From Oscillospiraceae bacterium (lineage in GTDB: Bacteria > Bacillota > Clostridia > Oscillospirales > Acutalibacteraceae), in the NCBI GenBank assembly GCA_012520505.1, contig JAAYOC010000021.1, forward strand, positions 1-64,000: a stretch of 64,000 nt of DNA, given 5' to 3'. Below, piece by piece: positions 49,895-59,139 of this stretch. The notes under the pieces were generated by a model. It was not told the origin of the DNA and did no database searches. It worked only from the letters and a program-made list of their open reading frames with translations. Made by a program: the position numbers and the translations under genes. Positions within the stretch are counted from its first letter, which is position 1. Every line of letters begins with the position of its first letter.

Positions 49895-50584
49895 ATGGAA
49901 ACTTTTTTAGAACAGTTACCAATAGTTGTAGGGTCACTCAATGTTGGGTTTTTACAGACTCTCAAGCTTTTTGTTGTAACCCTTCTTGGCTCCTTACCTT
50001 TGGGGCTAATCATTGCTCTCGGCTCAATGACAAAGTTCAAGCCGATACAAATCTTAACAAAATCAGTAGTTTGGGTCATTAGAGGCACTCCTCTAATGAT
50101 TCAACTTCTCATTATCTATTACATGCCCGGTCTCGCTTTTAACAACCATTTTTGGGGTAGTGGCGAGGACGGACGTTTCCTTGCAGCAGCCGTAGCGTTT
50201 ATATTTAACTACGCATGTTATTTGTCGGAAATTTATAGAGGCGGACTTCAAGGAATCCCTGTTGGTCAAGACGAAGCAGGTGTTGTTCTCGGAATGACTA
50301 AATCGCAGATATTTTTTAAAGTGAAACTTCTTCAAATGATAAAACGAATAGTACCACCGGTTTCCAATGAAATAATCACACTCGTAAAAGATACGGCTTT
50401 AGCTCGTATGATAGCTCTCCAAGAAATAATTTGGGCGGGAGAAGCATTCCTTAAAGGCTCACATGGCATTGCCGGTGCAATCTGGCCACTTTTCTTTGCA
50501 GCTCTATATTACTTAGTGTTTACAGGTGTCCTCACTGTCCTTCTTGGAAAACTTGAAAAGAAGCTAGACTTCTTTAAAATTTGA
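49895..50584 (+). CDS. Amino-acid ABC transporter permease
   Basis: HisM-like TM protein, VWVIRGTPLMIQLLIIYY. Confidence 0.92.
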   Translation: METFLEQLPIVVGSLNVGFLQTLKLFVVTLLGSLPLGLIIALGSMTKFKPIQILTKSVVWVIRGTPLMIQLLIIYYMPGLAFNNHFWGSGEDGRFLAAAVAFIFNYACYLSEIYRGGLQGIPVGQDEAGVVLGMTKSQIFFKVKLLQMIKRIVPPVSNEIITLVKDTALARMIALQEIIWAGEAFLKGSHGIAGAIWPLFFAALYYLVFTGVLTVLLGKLEKKLDFFKI

Positions 50585-50585
50585 G

Positions 50586-51371
50586 GTGATGGATATGCTT
50601 AGAGTAGAAAATGTAGAAAAATATTTTGGAAGAACAAAGGTACTGGAAGATATTAGCTTTGAATTAAAGCAGGGTGAAGTTCTCGCAATCATTGGTTCTT
50701 CAGGTTCAGGAAAGACTACACTTCTTCGTTGTATAAACCTTCTTGAACAACCTACCAAGGGTAAGATATACATTTATGATGAGCTCCTTTTGGATGCAGA
50801 ACTTCCAAAAGCAAAATTTGATAAAGATATTAGAAAAAAACATTTACATTTTGGTCTTGTGTTTCAGAACTTTAACCTTTTTCCACAGTACACGGCTAAG
50901 AAAAACGTAATGTTGGCGGTTGAACTTCTTGCTAAGGAAAGACCGGATTACAAGGCAAATAAGGATAAAATTTTAAAGGAAATAGAAGAGGAAGCTGAGC
51001 AGCTTCTTATAAAGATGAATCTTCAGGATAGAATAGACCACTACCCGCATCAACTTTCAGGTGGTCAGCAACAACGAGTTGCAATTGCTCGTGCACTTGC
51101 ACTTCATCCCGATATTCTCTGTTTCGATGAACCTACAAGTGCACTTGATCCGGAGCTTACCGGCGAAGTACTTAAAGTAATCCGCGACCTCGCAGACGAA
51201 AATATGACTATGATAATCGTAACTCATGAAATGTCCTTCGCACGAGATGTAGCAGATAGAATAATTTTTATGGATGAAGGTAGAATAATTGAAGAAGGTC
51301 CTGCAAAAAAATTAATAAACAACCCACAAACAGATAGATTAAAAGATTTCTTAACCAGAGTTGAGGTTTAA
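50586..51371 (+). CDS. Amino-acid ABC transporter ATP-binding protein
   Basis: GSSGSGKTTLLRCINLLE, LSGGQQQRVAIARALALHPDILCFDEPTSALDPEL. Confidence 0.95.
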   Translation: MMDMLRVENVEKYFGRTKVLEDISFELKQGEVLAIIGSSGSGKTTLLRCINLLEQPTKGKIYIYDELLLDAELPKAKFDKDIRKKHLHFGLVFQNFNLFPQYTAKKNVMLAVELLAKERPDYKANKDKILKEIEEEAEQLLIKMNLQDRIDHYPHQLSGGQQQRVAIARALALHPDILCFDEPTSALDPELTGEVLKVIRDLADENMTMIIVTHEMSFARDVADRIIFMDEGRIIEEGPAKKLINNPQTDRLKDFLTRVEV

Positions 51372-51405
51372 TTGTAAAACGAAACTTAAAATCAAAGAAA
51401 TAATA

Positions 51406-51442
51406 AAAAGTCAAGGCCCAGAAAAGTCTGGGCCTTTTTTAT
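51406..51442 (+). terminator. Intrinsic terminator
   Basis: AAGGCCCAGA-AAAG-TCTGGGCCTTTTTT. Confidence 0.85.
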
Positions 51443-51491
51443 GGACACGAAACTTAAATTCTATTGAACTGAAATTGAAACTATTATAAAA

Positions 51492-52000
51492 TTATATGCG
51501 ACCTAGTTTTATGGAAACAAGTTCAGGGGTAACGCCAAAGAAGGCAGAAGCTCCTGAAATATCCATATTACCGTAGTTTCTACGGTATAAAGCTAAACTT
51601 GCGTCAGATATTAAAAGATGAGCTGCAAAAATATTCGCTTCCCGTTCTGTTTTACAATCAATTAAAAAATGTCAAAGTCTGTAAGGATGCCACCTCTTGC
51701 AAGGCGTCTGTGAAGTCTATCGTGACCTAGTTCATGTGCACAGATAATTCTTGAAGAAACTGAATTTAAAGTGCTGTTTAGAACAATGTAAGGGATTCGA
51801 TGCATAACACAATAATATCCGGACAAGGAACCTAAATGGGAATAACGCACTTCTATATCGAGTGCGGCACAAATTTGAAAAGGGTCAGAAGTCCCATATT
51901 TTTCTACAAGTTTTTCAGCAACTCTTTTAATTCGTAATACATCATTCATGGCGTCCGTATTTTTTGCGTGCCTTGTCTTTTGAATCCCAATAGACCTCAT
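51492..52000 (-). pseudogene. ImmA/IrrE-family metallopeptidase split by -1 frameshift at a T6 run
   Basis: Frame 1 has HELGHDRLHRRLARGGILTDFDIF*; the -1 frame continues LIDCKTEREANIFAAHLLISDASLALYRRNYGNMDISGASAFFGVTPELVSIKLGRI* (stop 51492-51494). Confidence 0.7.
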
Positions 52001-52337
52001 TTATTGACTTTAACACATAATCTTTGTCCGGTTCAGAGAGTGTACCTCCGGAGAATAATGCTCGCATTTCTTTAATAATGCTTGCTAATTCTCTTTCGGC
52101 GACAGGCCCGCCTTTCTCGCCCGCCACCATAATATAGTAATCTTCATTTGAAATTAGTCTTTCAATAGGTACATTAAAATAAGCAGCAAGCCTTTTTGTA
52201 TATTCTTGCTTGCGCGGGTAACATTTACCCATCTCATAATTTTGCAAGGTTCTAAGATTAATTCCGGTCGCATTTGCCACTTCTTTTTGTGTTACACCTT
52301 TTTGCTTTCTAAGCATTTTAAGCTCATCACAAAACAT
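51942..52337 (-). CDS. XRE-family transcriptional regulator
   Basis: LRKQKGVTQKEVANATGINLRTLQNYEMGKCYPRKQEYTKRLAAYFNVPIERLI; overlaps the ImmA gene. Confidence 0.88.
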   Translation of the reverse strand: MFCDELKMLRKQKGVTQKEVANATGINLRTLQNYEMGKCYPRKQEYTKRLAAYFNVPIERLISNEDYYIMVAGEKGGPVAERELASIIKEMRALFSGGTLSEPDKDYVLKSINEVYWDSKDKARKKYGRHE

Positions 52338-52488
52338 GAAAGCACCTCCTATTAATCAAAGTATAACCTTAGCAAAATTGGCCGGTCAATCACCCAGTAT
52401 ATAAAGTCGAAAACAGCACATAAAAGGTTTTAATACAGGGAAATTTCAAGACATTAGAACTGTTTAGAAAACTCAAAGGAGATTAAAC

Positions 52489-53700
52489 ATGCTAACGAGT
52501 AACTTATTAACCACTCAGAGTAATAATCCGGTTTCAAAACTCGGATTTGGACTTATGCGTCTTCCGGTAGAAAACGGGGAAATAGATATTGCCAAGACTA
52601 GAAGAATGGTTAAAAGAGCAATTGAGGCAGGTATAAATTATTTTGATACCGCTTATCCATATCATGACGGAAAATCTGAACTTATTATTGGAGAAATTCT
52701 TAAAGATTTCAAAAGAGAAGAATATTGTCTTGTAACAAAATTCCCCGGTCATGAAATTAGAGATACACATGATCCAAAAGGTGTTTTCGAACATCAACTT
52801 CAAAAATGTCAAGTAGATTATTTTGATTATTATCTCCTTCATAATGTGAACGAACAAAGCATATATGTTTATTTGGATAAGGAAATTAATATCATTCCTT
52901 ACTTTTTGGACCAAGTTAAATCGGGTAGGATAAAGCATTTAGGATTTTCAACTCATGGAAGTGCGAAATGTATTAAAAAATTTTTAGATTCAAAAATAGA
53001 ATACAATAACAAATCAATCACAATTAAAGATGTTATGGAACTTTGCCAAATTCAATACAACTATGTAGATGCAAAGATGCAAAAGGCAGATGAAAAATAT
53101 AATCTTCTCGTTTCATATAACATTCCTGTTGTGGTAATGGAACCGGTAAGAGGAGGAAAACTTGCTGAACCGGATGAAGCACTTCAAAAATTAAGACCGA
53201 ACGATACCATTGCTTCATTTGCGTTTCGTTGGCTTCTTGAAAAGGAAAATATAGCGGTAATTCTTTCCGGTATGTCTAATGAAGAACAATTAGAAGACAA
53301 CCTTAAAACCTTTTATAGCTATGTTCCATTAACGGAAGAAGAAAAGGATGCACTTGATACTAAGGCAGATAATCTTACTCACTTTATACCCTGTACCGGC
53401 TGTAAATATTGTTTAGATAGCTGTCCGAAAAATTTAAATATTCCATTTTTTATGTCTTCATACAATGAAGCAAAATTTGGTCCATATTTAATTCTTGGTA
53501 TGCAATTTGATTTTATTTCAGCAGAGGAACAACCGGATCAATGTATTAAATGCAGAAAGTGTGAACAAATCTGTCCACAAAATATTAAAATTGCTGATCA
53601 TATTGAAGAACTAATTTCCATTCTAAAAACCATTCCTAAATGGGCAGACCTATGTAGAGAACGTGAAGAGGCCAGTAAGAAATTGAGGGAAGGAAAATAG
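52489..53700 (+). CDS. Aldo/keto reductase with C-terminal 4Fe-4S ferredoxin domain
   Basis: KLGFGLMRLPVENG, FDTAYPYHDGKSE, CTGCKYCLDSCPKNLNI...CIKCRKCEQICPQNI. Confidence 0.93.
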   Translation: MLTSNLLTTQSNNPVSKLGFGLMRLPVENGEIDIAKTRRMVKRAIEAGINYFDTAYPYHDGKSELIIGEILKDFKREEYCLVTKFPGHEIRDTHDPKGVFEHQLQKCQVDYFDYYLLHNVNEQSIYVYLDKEINIIPYFLDQVKSGRIKHLGFSTHGSAKCIKKFLDSKIEYNNKSITIKDVMELCQIQYNYVDAKMQKADEKYNLLVSYNIPVVVMEPVRGGKLAEPDEALQKLRPNDTIASFAFRWLLEKENIAVILSGMSNEEQLEDNLKTFYSYVPLTEEEKDALDTKADNLTHFIPCTGCKYCLDSCPKNLNIPFFMSSYNEAKFGPYLILGMQFDFISAEEQPDQCIKCRKCEQICPQNIKIADHIEELISILKTIPKWADLCREREEASKKLREGK

Positions 53701-53791
53701 GAATTAAAAGGCCAACAATTGATTGATAAATTAAAAGCAACTAAGGACAACAAAAAGATGCAATGTTTAGGATAAATGTACACTGAAAGTC

Positions 53792-53836
53792 TTGCCACTT
53801 TGTCCCGAATATGGTATAATATTCGGGACAAGGTGG
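53792..53836 (+). promoter_or_regulatory. abiE promoter with long inverted-repeat operator
   Basis: TTGCCA-N17-TATAAT; IR CCACTTTGTCCCGAATAT-GGTATA-ATATTCGGGACAAGGTGG (18-bp arms, one mismatch) 53795-53836. Confidence 0.85.
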
Positions 53837-53843
53837 GGTATAA

Positions 53844-54455
53844 ATGTCAAATTACACAAAGCAAATTGAAAATAAAATAAAAGACTTTAATAGTGGTAAA
53901 GTATTTATCGCAAACGATTTTTTGAAAATTTCTTCTTATGAAACTGTTAGGCGGATACTTAACCGCTTGGTTGATAATGGAAAAATTAAAAGAATTATAA
54001 AAGGGTTTTATTATAGCCCTAAATATAGTGAGTTGTTGCAGGAGTATGCAACTCCATCAATGCATGAGCTCGCTATTGCAATAGCAAGAAAATATAATTG
54101 GGATATTGCTCCGAGTGGCGTAACTGCGCTCAATATTTTAGGCTTGTCTACACAGGTGCCAGCTAAGTATACTTATGTTTCAAGTGGACGCAGTAAGGAA
54201 TTTTCAGTTGGCAACATTACGATAGTTTTTAAGAAGGTTAAGCCAGGTGACGTTGCAAATATGTCCTTCAAAACTGCAACGATCATTCAAGCAATAAAAG
54301 CTTTAGGAAAGGAAGGTGTAACTAACAAGCATATAAGACAAATTCAGCGAACTCTGAATGAAAATGAAAAAAGTAATTTAATGAATGAAGCGATTTCCGC
54401 CGCTGCATGGATTTATGAAATAATTAGAAAAGTATGTGAGGAAAACAATGAGTAA
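53844..54455 (+). CDS. AbiEi-like antitoxin/repressor (DUF6088-type)
   Basis: N-terminal winged helix; IAPSGVTALNILGLSTQVPAKYTYVSSGRSKEF; upstream of AbiEii gene. Confidence 0.85.
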   Translation: MSNYTKQIENKIKDFNSGKVFIANDFLKISSYETVRRILNRLVDNGKIKRIIKGFYYSPKYSELLQEYATPSMHELAIAIARKYNWDIAPSGVTALNILGLSTQVPAKYTYVSSGRSKEFSVGNITIVFKKVKPGDVANMSFKTATIIQAIKALGKEGVTNKHIRQIQRTLNENEKSNLMNEAISAAAWIYEIIRKVCEENNE

Positions 54456-55440
54456 GTTTTATGTAGAATCAAAAGAAGAATTACAAATTTTGATTACGAA
54501 CGCAGCTGGGAAATTAGGAACAAGCGAAGCCGTAGTAGAGAAGGATTATTGGGTAAGTTTTATTTTAGACTATCTTTTTAATCAGAACAGATGGAAAGAT
54601 GCATTTACTTTTAAAGGGGGTACATCGCTCTCAAAATGTTATGGTTTAATAGAAAGATTTTCTGAAGATATTGACCTTATACTTGATTGGAGAGTTTTAG
54701 GCTATTCTAAAGATGAACCGTGGGCGAGCCGTTCTAATACGCAACAAGATAAATTTAATAAGGAAGTTAATCTGAAAACAGAAAATTTTTTAAAAGATGT
54801 ATTCATAAAAGAGCTAGAAAAGGACTTTAAAAAACTTTACAAAGTGGAGATTAGATTTTTTCTTGATGCAGAAGATTCCAAAAGTATAAGAGTTGAATAC
54901 CCAATAGCTTTTTCATCTGCATATTTAACACAAACTATAAAAATGGAAATAGGAAGCTTTGCGGCGTGGACTCCGGCTATTGAGACGGAAATCGAACCAA
55001 TAATATCTAAGATGTATCCAAAACTATTTAAGGGAAAGTCTTGTATACGAACTGTATCACCTGAAAGGACTTTTTGGGAGAAGGCAACAATATTACATCA
55101 TGAGGCAAACAGACCAAAGGCTCTGTATATGCCTGTTAGGCATGCGAGACACTATTATGATTTATATGAAATGTCAAATACATATGTTAAGGATTTAGCG
55201 TTTTCGAATAGGGAACTTTTAAAAAAGGTAACTAAATTTAAAATGAAGTTTTATCCAAGAGGTTGGGCTAGATATGAAGACGTTTTAGATGGTAAACTAC
55301 GCCTAGTTCCTGACAATTTTCGTTTTGCAGAAATAGAAAAAGACTATGACGCAATGAAAGAAATGATTTATGGTGAAACTCCTAGTTTTGATGAGATAAT
55401 GAAATCATTAACAAATTTAGAAAATGAAATAAATATGTAG
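54448..55440 (+). CDS. AbiEii/AbiGii-family nucleotidyltransferase toxin
   Basis: VVEKDYWVSFILDYLF, FKGGTSLSKCYGLIERFSEDIDL, ERTFWEKATILHHEANR. Confidence 0.92.
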   Translation: MSKFYVESKEELQILITNAAGKLGTSEAVVEKDYWVSFILDYLFNQNRWKDAFTFKGGTSLSKCYGLIERFSEDIDLILDWRVLGYSKDEPWASRSNTQQDKFNKEVNLKTENFLKDVFIKELEKDFKKLYKVEIRFFLDAEDSKSIRVEYPIAFSSAYLTQTIKMEIGSFAAWTPAIETEIEPIISKMYPKLFKGKSCIRTVSPERTFWEKATILHHEANRPKALYMPVRHARHYYDLYEMSNTYVKDLAFSNRELLKKVTKFKMKFYPRGWARYEDVLDGKLRLVPDNFRFAEIEKDYDAMKEMIYGETPSFDEIMKSLTNLENEINM

Positions 55441-55450
55441 AGATAAACAA

Positions 55451-55483
55451 AGAGGCTTAGCGGGTTTCGCTAAGCCTTTTTGT
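55451..55483 (+). terminator. Intrinsic terminator
   Basis: AGGCTTAGCG-GGTTT-CGCTAAGCCTTTTT. Confidence 0.8.
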
Positions 55484-55540
55484 GTTGTTGATATGATTTA
55501 AAAAAATTGTGTATTTACATAGCATTTTTAAATGAGTGTT

Positions 55541-56176
55541 TTATTTTTGTGCTTTTTCGTCAGCAGCTTTTTTAGCAAGCCAATCTTTATAGGTTGTTTC
55601 GAGAAGTACATCGCCCGTACTTTCTTTTATAATCATAATTTTTACATTTATCTTATCTTTGTCTTTACCATTTATAATTTGACCATGTAGCCCGACTTGA
55701 AAGATTTTTGTAAGAAGCATTGGGTCATCTTTTGTATATTTGTCAGTTGTATAAATAGTAAATTCAGTGTAATCTTCCTTGTATTCAATTTTGCTGAATG
55801 TACCGGGAGCATCTTTGCCTTTAGTTATGCTATCAATACCTTCATCAACTGATTCTTTATATTTTTGAAGTTGTTCTTGATATTTTTCTTTTGTCATCAC
55901 AAATGTTACAGAACCGTCTTCATTGATAGTAGCGCTTATAAAACCTTCTTCTTCACTAGTTTTTGCTACTATTTCTTCAATATTTTGGTCTTCAAAGAAG
56001 CTGTCAGGAACGGTGATTGTAACATTTGGATCTTCTTTTTCAATGCTAGTACTTTCTTTTTCAGTATTTTCCCCGGTATCTTTTTTATTGTTTATTACAT
56101 CGTCTCCGGATTTTTTGCACGCAGCAAAACTAAAGAGTATTGCTAAAGCTAAAATCACACTAATAAATTTTTTCAT
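55541..56176 (-). CDS. Putative lipoprotein of unknown function
   Basis: MKKFISVILALAILFSFAACKKSGDD; start trimmed to ATG 56176. Confidence 0.75.
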   Translation of the reverse strand: MKKFISVILALAILFSFAACKKSGDDVINNKKDTGENTEKESTSIEKEDPNVTITVPDSFFEDQNIEEIVAKTSEEEGFISATINEDGSVTFVMTKEKYQEQLQKYKESVDEGIDSITKGKDAPGTFSKIEYKEDYTEFTIYTTDKYTKDDPMLLTKIFQVGLHGQIINGKDKDKINVKIMIIKESTGDVLLETTYKDWLAKKAADEKAQK

Positions 56177-56318
56177 TTTGTCACCTCTTATTTCAAATTG
56201 TCTCAATAAGACATGTTTATTATACACTTTTTGTTTTAAGTAAAGCAAATTTTCATAACAAATCGGGTATTTAATAAAAGTGTGTATTTACACAGTATTT
56301 TTAAATAGGCGTGGCAGG

Positions 56319-56774
56319 TTACATTTCAAAATGCTCAAATGTTATTGTATCTGTAATTGTAATAACGCCATACTGCCCTTTGGCGATTGAGCCCGGATTA
56401 AAAAGATGTATACCACTTTGTTGTTCATAGTAAGGAATATGAGTGTGACCGAAAAGGGCAAAGTGGCAATTATATTTTTTGGCCTCAACTATAAGTTTAC
56501 TAAGATTACTTTTGACACGTTGCGCAGCACCATGAGTAATTAGGAATTTATGGTTTTTAATATTTTCTATAAGGGTTACAGGTAATTGTGAAAAGTAATC
56601 ACAGTTACCTTGTACTTGAATGATTTTTTTGCCGATAAGTTCATTTTTAGCAATTTTTAAATCGTGCTCACCGTCACCCAGATGTATTAGAATATCCAGG
56701 TCTTTGTGGTGATATATTGCGCTATAAAGATGTTGATCTCTGCCGTGAGAATCCGATACTACTAATATTTTCAT
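56319..56774 (-). CDS. YfcE-family metallophosphoesterase
   Basis: ILVVSDSHGRDQHL, HLGDGEHDL, QGNCDYF, FGHTHIPYYE, NPGSIA. Confidence 0.93.
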   Translation of the reverse strand: MKILVVSDSHGRDQHLYSAIYHHKDLDILIHLGDGEHDLKIAKNELIGKKIIQVQGNCDYFSQLPVTLIENIKNHKFLITHGAAQRVKSNLSKLIVEAKKYNCHFALFGHTHIPYYEQQSGIHLFNPGSIAKGQYGVITITDTITFEHFEM

Positions 56775-56930
56775 TTTGTTCCTTTACGGACCTTAAAGAT
56801 AAGGTCCGTTTTTATTTTTTAGTATTATACCACAATAACGAGATTGTTAAAATGTTTAAAAATTGTTGTTGAAAGAGAGCACTAATTTGGGGTATTGTGG
56901 AAATGATATAAATTTGTTAGGTGATAGATT

Positions 56931-57968
56931 GTGAGAAAAATAGTTGTTGTTCCGGATTCGTTTAAAGGAACGCTTAGTTCAATAGATTTTTGTAGGGTCG
57001 CAAAAAAGGCTCTTGATGGTGAAGTTATAGCAGTTCCTGTAGCTGATGGCGGTGAAGGGACTGTAGATTGTTTTTTGGAAATGGGTTGGAATCCTGTTTC
57101 AGCAACTGTTACAGGTCCACTTTTTGAGTCTGTAGAAGCAGTTTATGCCGTCAGGGGTGACACAGCCGTTTTAGAGTCCGCTACTGCGTGCGGTTTAGAT
57201 TTAAGTGGTGGGCTGGTAATGAAGGCAACCACATATGGTGTTGGTGAGCTCATAGAGCACGCTGTAGAAGTTTCCGGCTGTAAGTCAATAATACTTGGAC
57301 TCGGCGGCTCCGGCACCAATGACGGCGGTTGTGGCGCCCTTTGTGCACTCGGTGCAAAGTTTTATGATTCTCTCGGCAATTCCTTTGTGCCGGTTGGTGG
57401 CACATTAGGGCTTATTGCCGATATAGATGCGTCTGAGTTACCTGATATAGATTTGACGCTTATGTGTGATGTCTCAACAACTTTTTTAGACGCTGCTGTT
57501 ATCTTTGCACCGCAGAAGGGCGCAGATGAAACTGAAGTTTTAGAGTTGACTGCCGGACTTATGCATTTAGCTTCTTTTATGCCGGGTATAGAAAATGTTC
57601 CTGGCGGAGGAGCTGCAGGAGGATTGGGAGCGGGTCTTCATTTCTTTTTGAAAGGTAAAATTGTTTCCGGAATAGATGCTATTTTAGATGCAGTAGATTT
57701 TGAAAATCTTATTTCTGATGCAGATTTTGTAATAACAGGAGAAGGAAAATTAGATGAATCAAGTGTTTCCGGAAAGGTTGTATCCGGAGTTGCCCGTAGA
57801 GCTGCTGCTCTAAATGTGCCCTGCATTGCTGTTTGTGGTGCGGCAGAGATAGATGGAACCGCTTTAAACCTTAGTGCTGTGCACGTTATCAGCACAAAAA
57901 GCAAGACATTGGAAGAACTAAAAAAGACTATAAAAGACGATTTATATGCAAAATTAAAGGAACTGTAA
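56931..57968 (+). CDS. Glycerate kinase
   Basis: VVVPDSFKGTLSSIDFC, PVADGGEGTVD, GLGGSGTNDGGCGALCALGAKF, ITGEGKLDESSVSGK. Confidence 0.95.
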   Translation: MRKIVVVPDSFKGTLSSIDFCRVAKKALDGEVIAVPVADGGEGTVDCFLEMGWNPVSATVTGPLFESVEAVYAVRGDTAVLESATACGLDLSGGLVMKATTYGVGELIEHAVEVSGCKSIILGLGGSGTNDGGCGALCALGAKFYDSLGNSFVPVGGTLGLIADIDASELPDIDLTLMCDVSTTFLDAAVIFAPQKGADETEVLELTAGLMHLASFMPGIENVPGGGAAGGLGAGLHFFLKGKIVSGIDAILDAVDFENLISDADFVITGEGKLDESSVSGKVVSGVARRAAALNVPCIAVCGAAEIDGTALNLSAVHVISTKSKTLEELKKTIKDDLYAKLKEL

Positions 57969-58000
57969 AGCCAAAAGACTTTACAGTTCCTCGTTTTTTG
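57962..58000 (+). terminator. Intrinsic terminator after glycerate kinase
   Basis: AACTGTAAAG-CCAAAAGA-CTTTACAGTT + CGTTTTTTG. Confidence 0.8.
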
Positions 58001-58006
58001 AATTTT

Positions 58007-58076
58007 ACTCTCTTTTGTTCTCTTTTATTCTCTTTTATTTTCTTTTATTCTTTTTCATTCTTTTTAATTTTTTTCT
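58007..58076. repeat. About 10-bp tandem repeat (TCTTTTATTC)n
   Basis: About 6-7 units with near-exact 10-bp phase; overlaps the 3' end of the 44-aa ORF. Confidence 0.85.
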
Positions 58077-58179
58077 CTTCGCTTTTAACGTTATCGTAAA
58101 TGAATAGACCACAAATTGAGAGGTCTATAACTGTCGCAAAGATAAGAACTACAAGTGCTCCTGTTGTCATTACTGCCAT
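58045..58179 (-). CDS. Small single-TM protein (44 aa)
   Basis: MAVMTTGALVVLIFATVIDLSICGLFIYDNVKSEEKKIKKNEKE, SD AAGGAGG; 12 bp after the 58192..58839 gene. Confidence 0.6.
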   Translation of the reverse strand: MAVMTTGALVVLIFATVIDLSICGLFIYDNVKSEEKKIKKNEKE

Positions 58180-58191
58180 TATAAAACCTCC

Positions 58192-58839
58192 TTAAATTAA
58201 ATGCATTACTCCACCTACAATTAGAAGGATTAAATCCATCAATGCAAGGCAACCAACAAATTTTACCGAACCTTTGATTGTTGGTCTGTCGTAGGTGTAG
58301 AAAGCTGCTGCGAAGAATGGTAAATATCCGATGATCCAAAGAACCCAAGGGAATCTTATTTGCCACCAGGACCATTCCCAAGTGAGAACTCCTGCATAGT
58401 TGAGGAAACATTCAACTGCTACTGCGGCCGTTGTTAAAACTACTGCAAAGAAAATTCGGTTTGGAATACCAAGAATTTTCATCTTTTTGTCTTCAGGAAG
58501 TAAAAGGACAGCCGATATTCCCATGATGAAAAACATGATTGAAATTTCAATATTGTATCCAATCAAAATCAAGAGGGAAGTATTTCCGTGCGCTGGCGTT
58601 CCCCAAACCGGAGCCTGATGACTAAGAAAACAGACATAGGAATTCCAAATTTCGTTGAATAAATCTACAAGCCAAAGTGCCGCACCTGCAAGAACAGCTT
58701 TATAATTCTTTTCACTTAATTCTTTAGATACGATGTACATAAAGATAAGGAAAATAGGTATGATATACCACTGCATTGTTTCTGCCGGTTGACGAAGAAT
58801 TTCCAACGATGACTGGGTGTACTCTGAAAACTCATACAT
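58192..58839 (-). CDS. Polytopic membrane protein A1 (paralog of 60658..61302)
   Basis: Shares LLPEDKKMKILGIPNRIFFA, WWQIRFPWVLWIIGYLPFF, TYDRPTIKGSVKFVG with the second copy. Confidence 0.85.
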   Translation of the reverse strand: MYEFSEYTQSSLEILRQPAETMQWYIIPIFLIFMYIVSKELSEKNYKAVLAGAALWLVDLFNEIWNSYVCFLSHQAPVWGTPAHGNTSLLILIGYNIEISIMFFIMGISAVLLLPEDKKMKILGIPNRIFFAVVLTTAAVAVECFLNYAGVLTWEWSWWQIRFPWVLWIIGYLPFFAAAFYTYDRPTIKGSVKFVGCLALMDLILLIVGGVMHLI

Positions 58840-58956
58840 AGTTTTCAATCCTCCTTTATTTAGTTTTCCGTGTCAAATAACACTATAAAAATTTTATCAC
58901 ATCAAAACAATAAAAAGCAATACTTGTTAGTAATCAATGTTTGTCCCCAAAATAGT

Positions 58957-59089
58957 GTTTGTTAAAATCAACGTTTGTTAGAAAATAATCTTTATTAAAA
59001 TTGATGTTTGTTAAAAAACGATGTTTATTAAAATTAACGTCTGCCAAAAAATGGTGTTTATAAAAATCGATGTTTGTTAAAAAAACAAC
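58957..59089. repeat. Degenerate higher-order tandem repeat, 4 x about 33 bp (2 x 16/17 bp, GTTTGTTAAAATCAAC-type)
   Basis: 16/17-bp subunits alternate through four about 33-bp units upstream of lipase copy 1. Confidence 0.85.
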
Positions 59090-59139
59090 GCTTGTTTAAA
59101 GAAATATCAACGGTATAATTATTTGTGAGGTGAAATAAA

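Noticed and set aside
58957-59089. CRISPR-like periodicity
   Set aside because: All positions of the unit are degenerate; there are no conserved repeat/variable spacer alternations.
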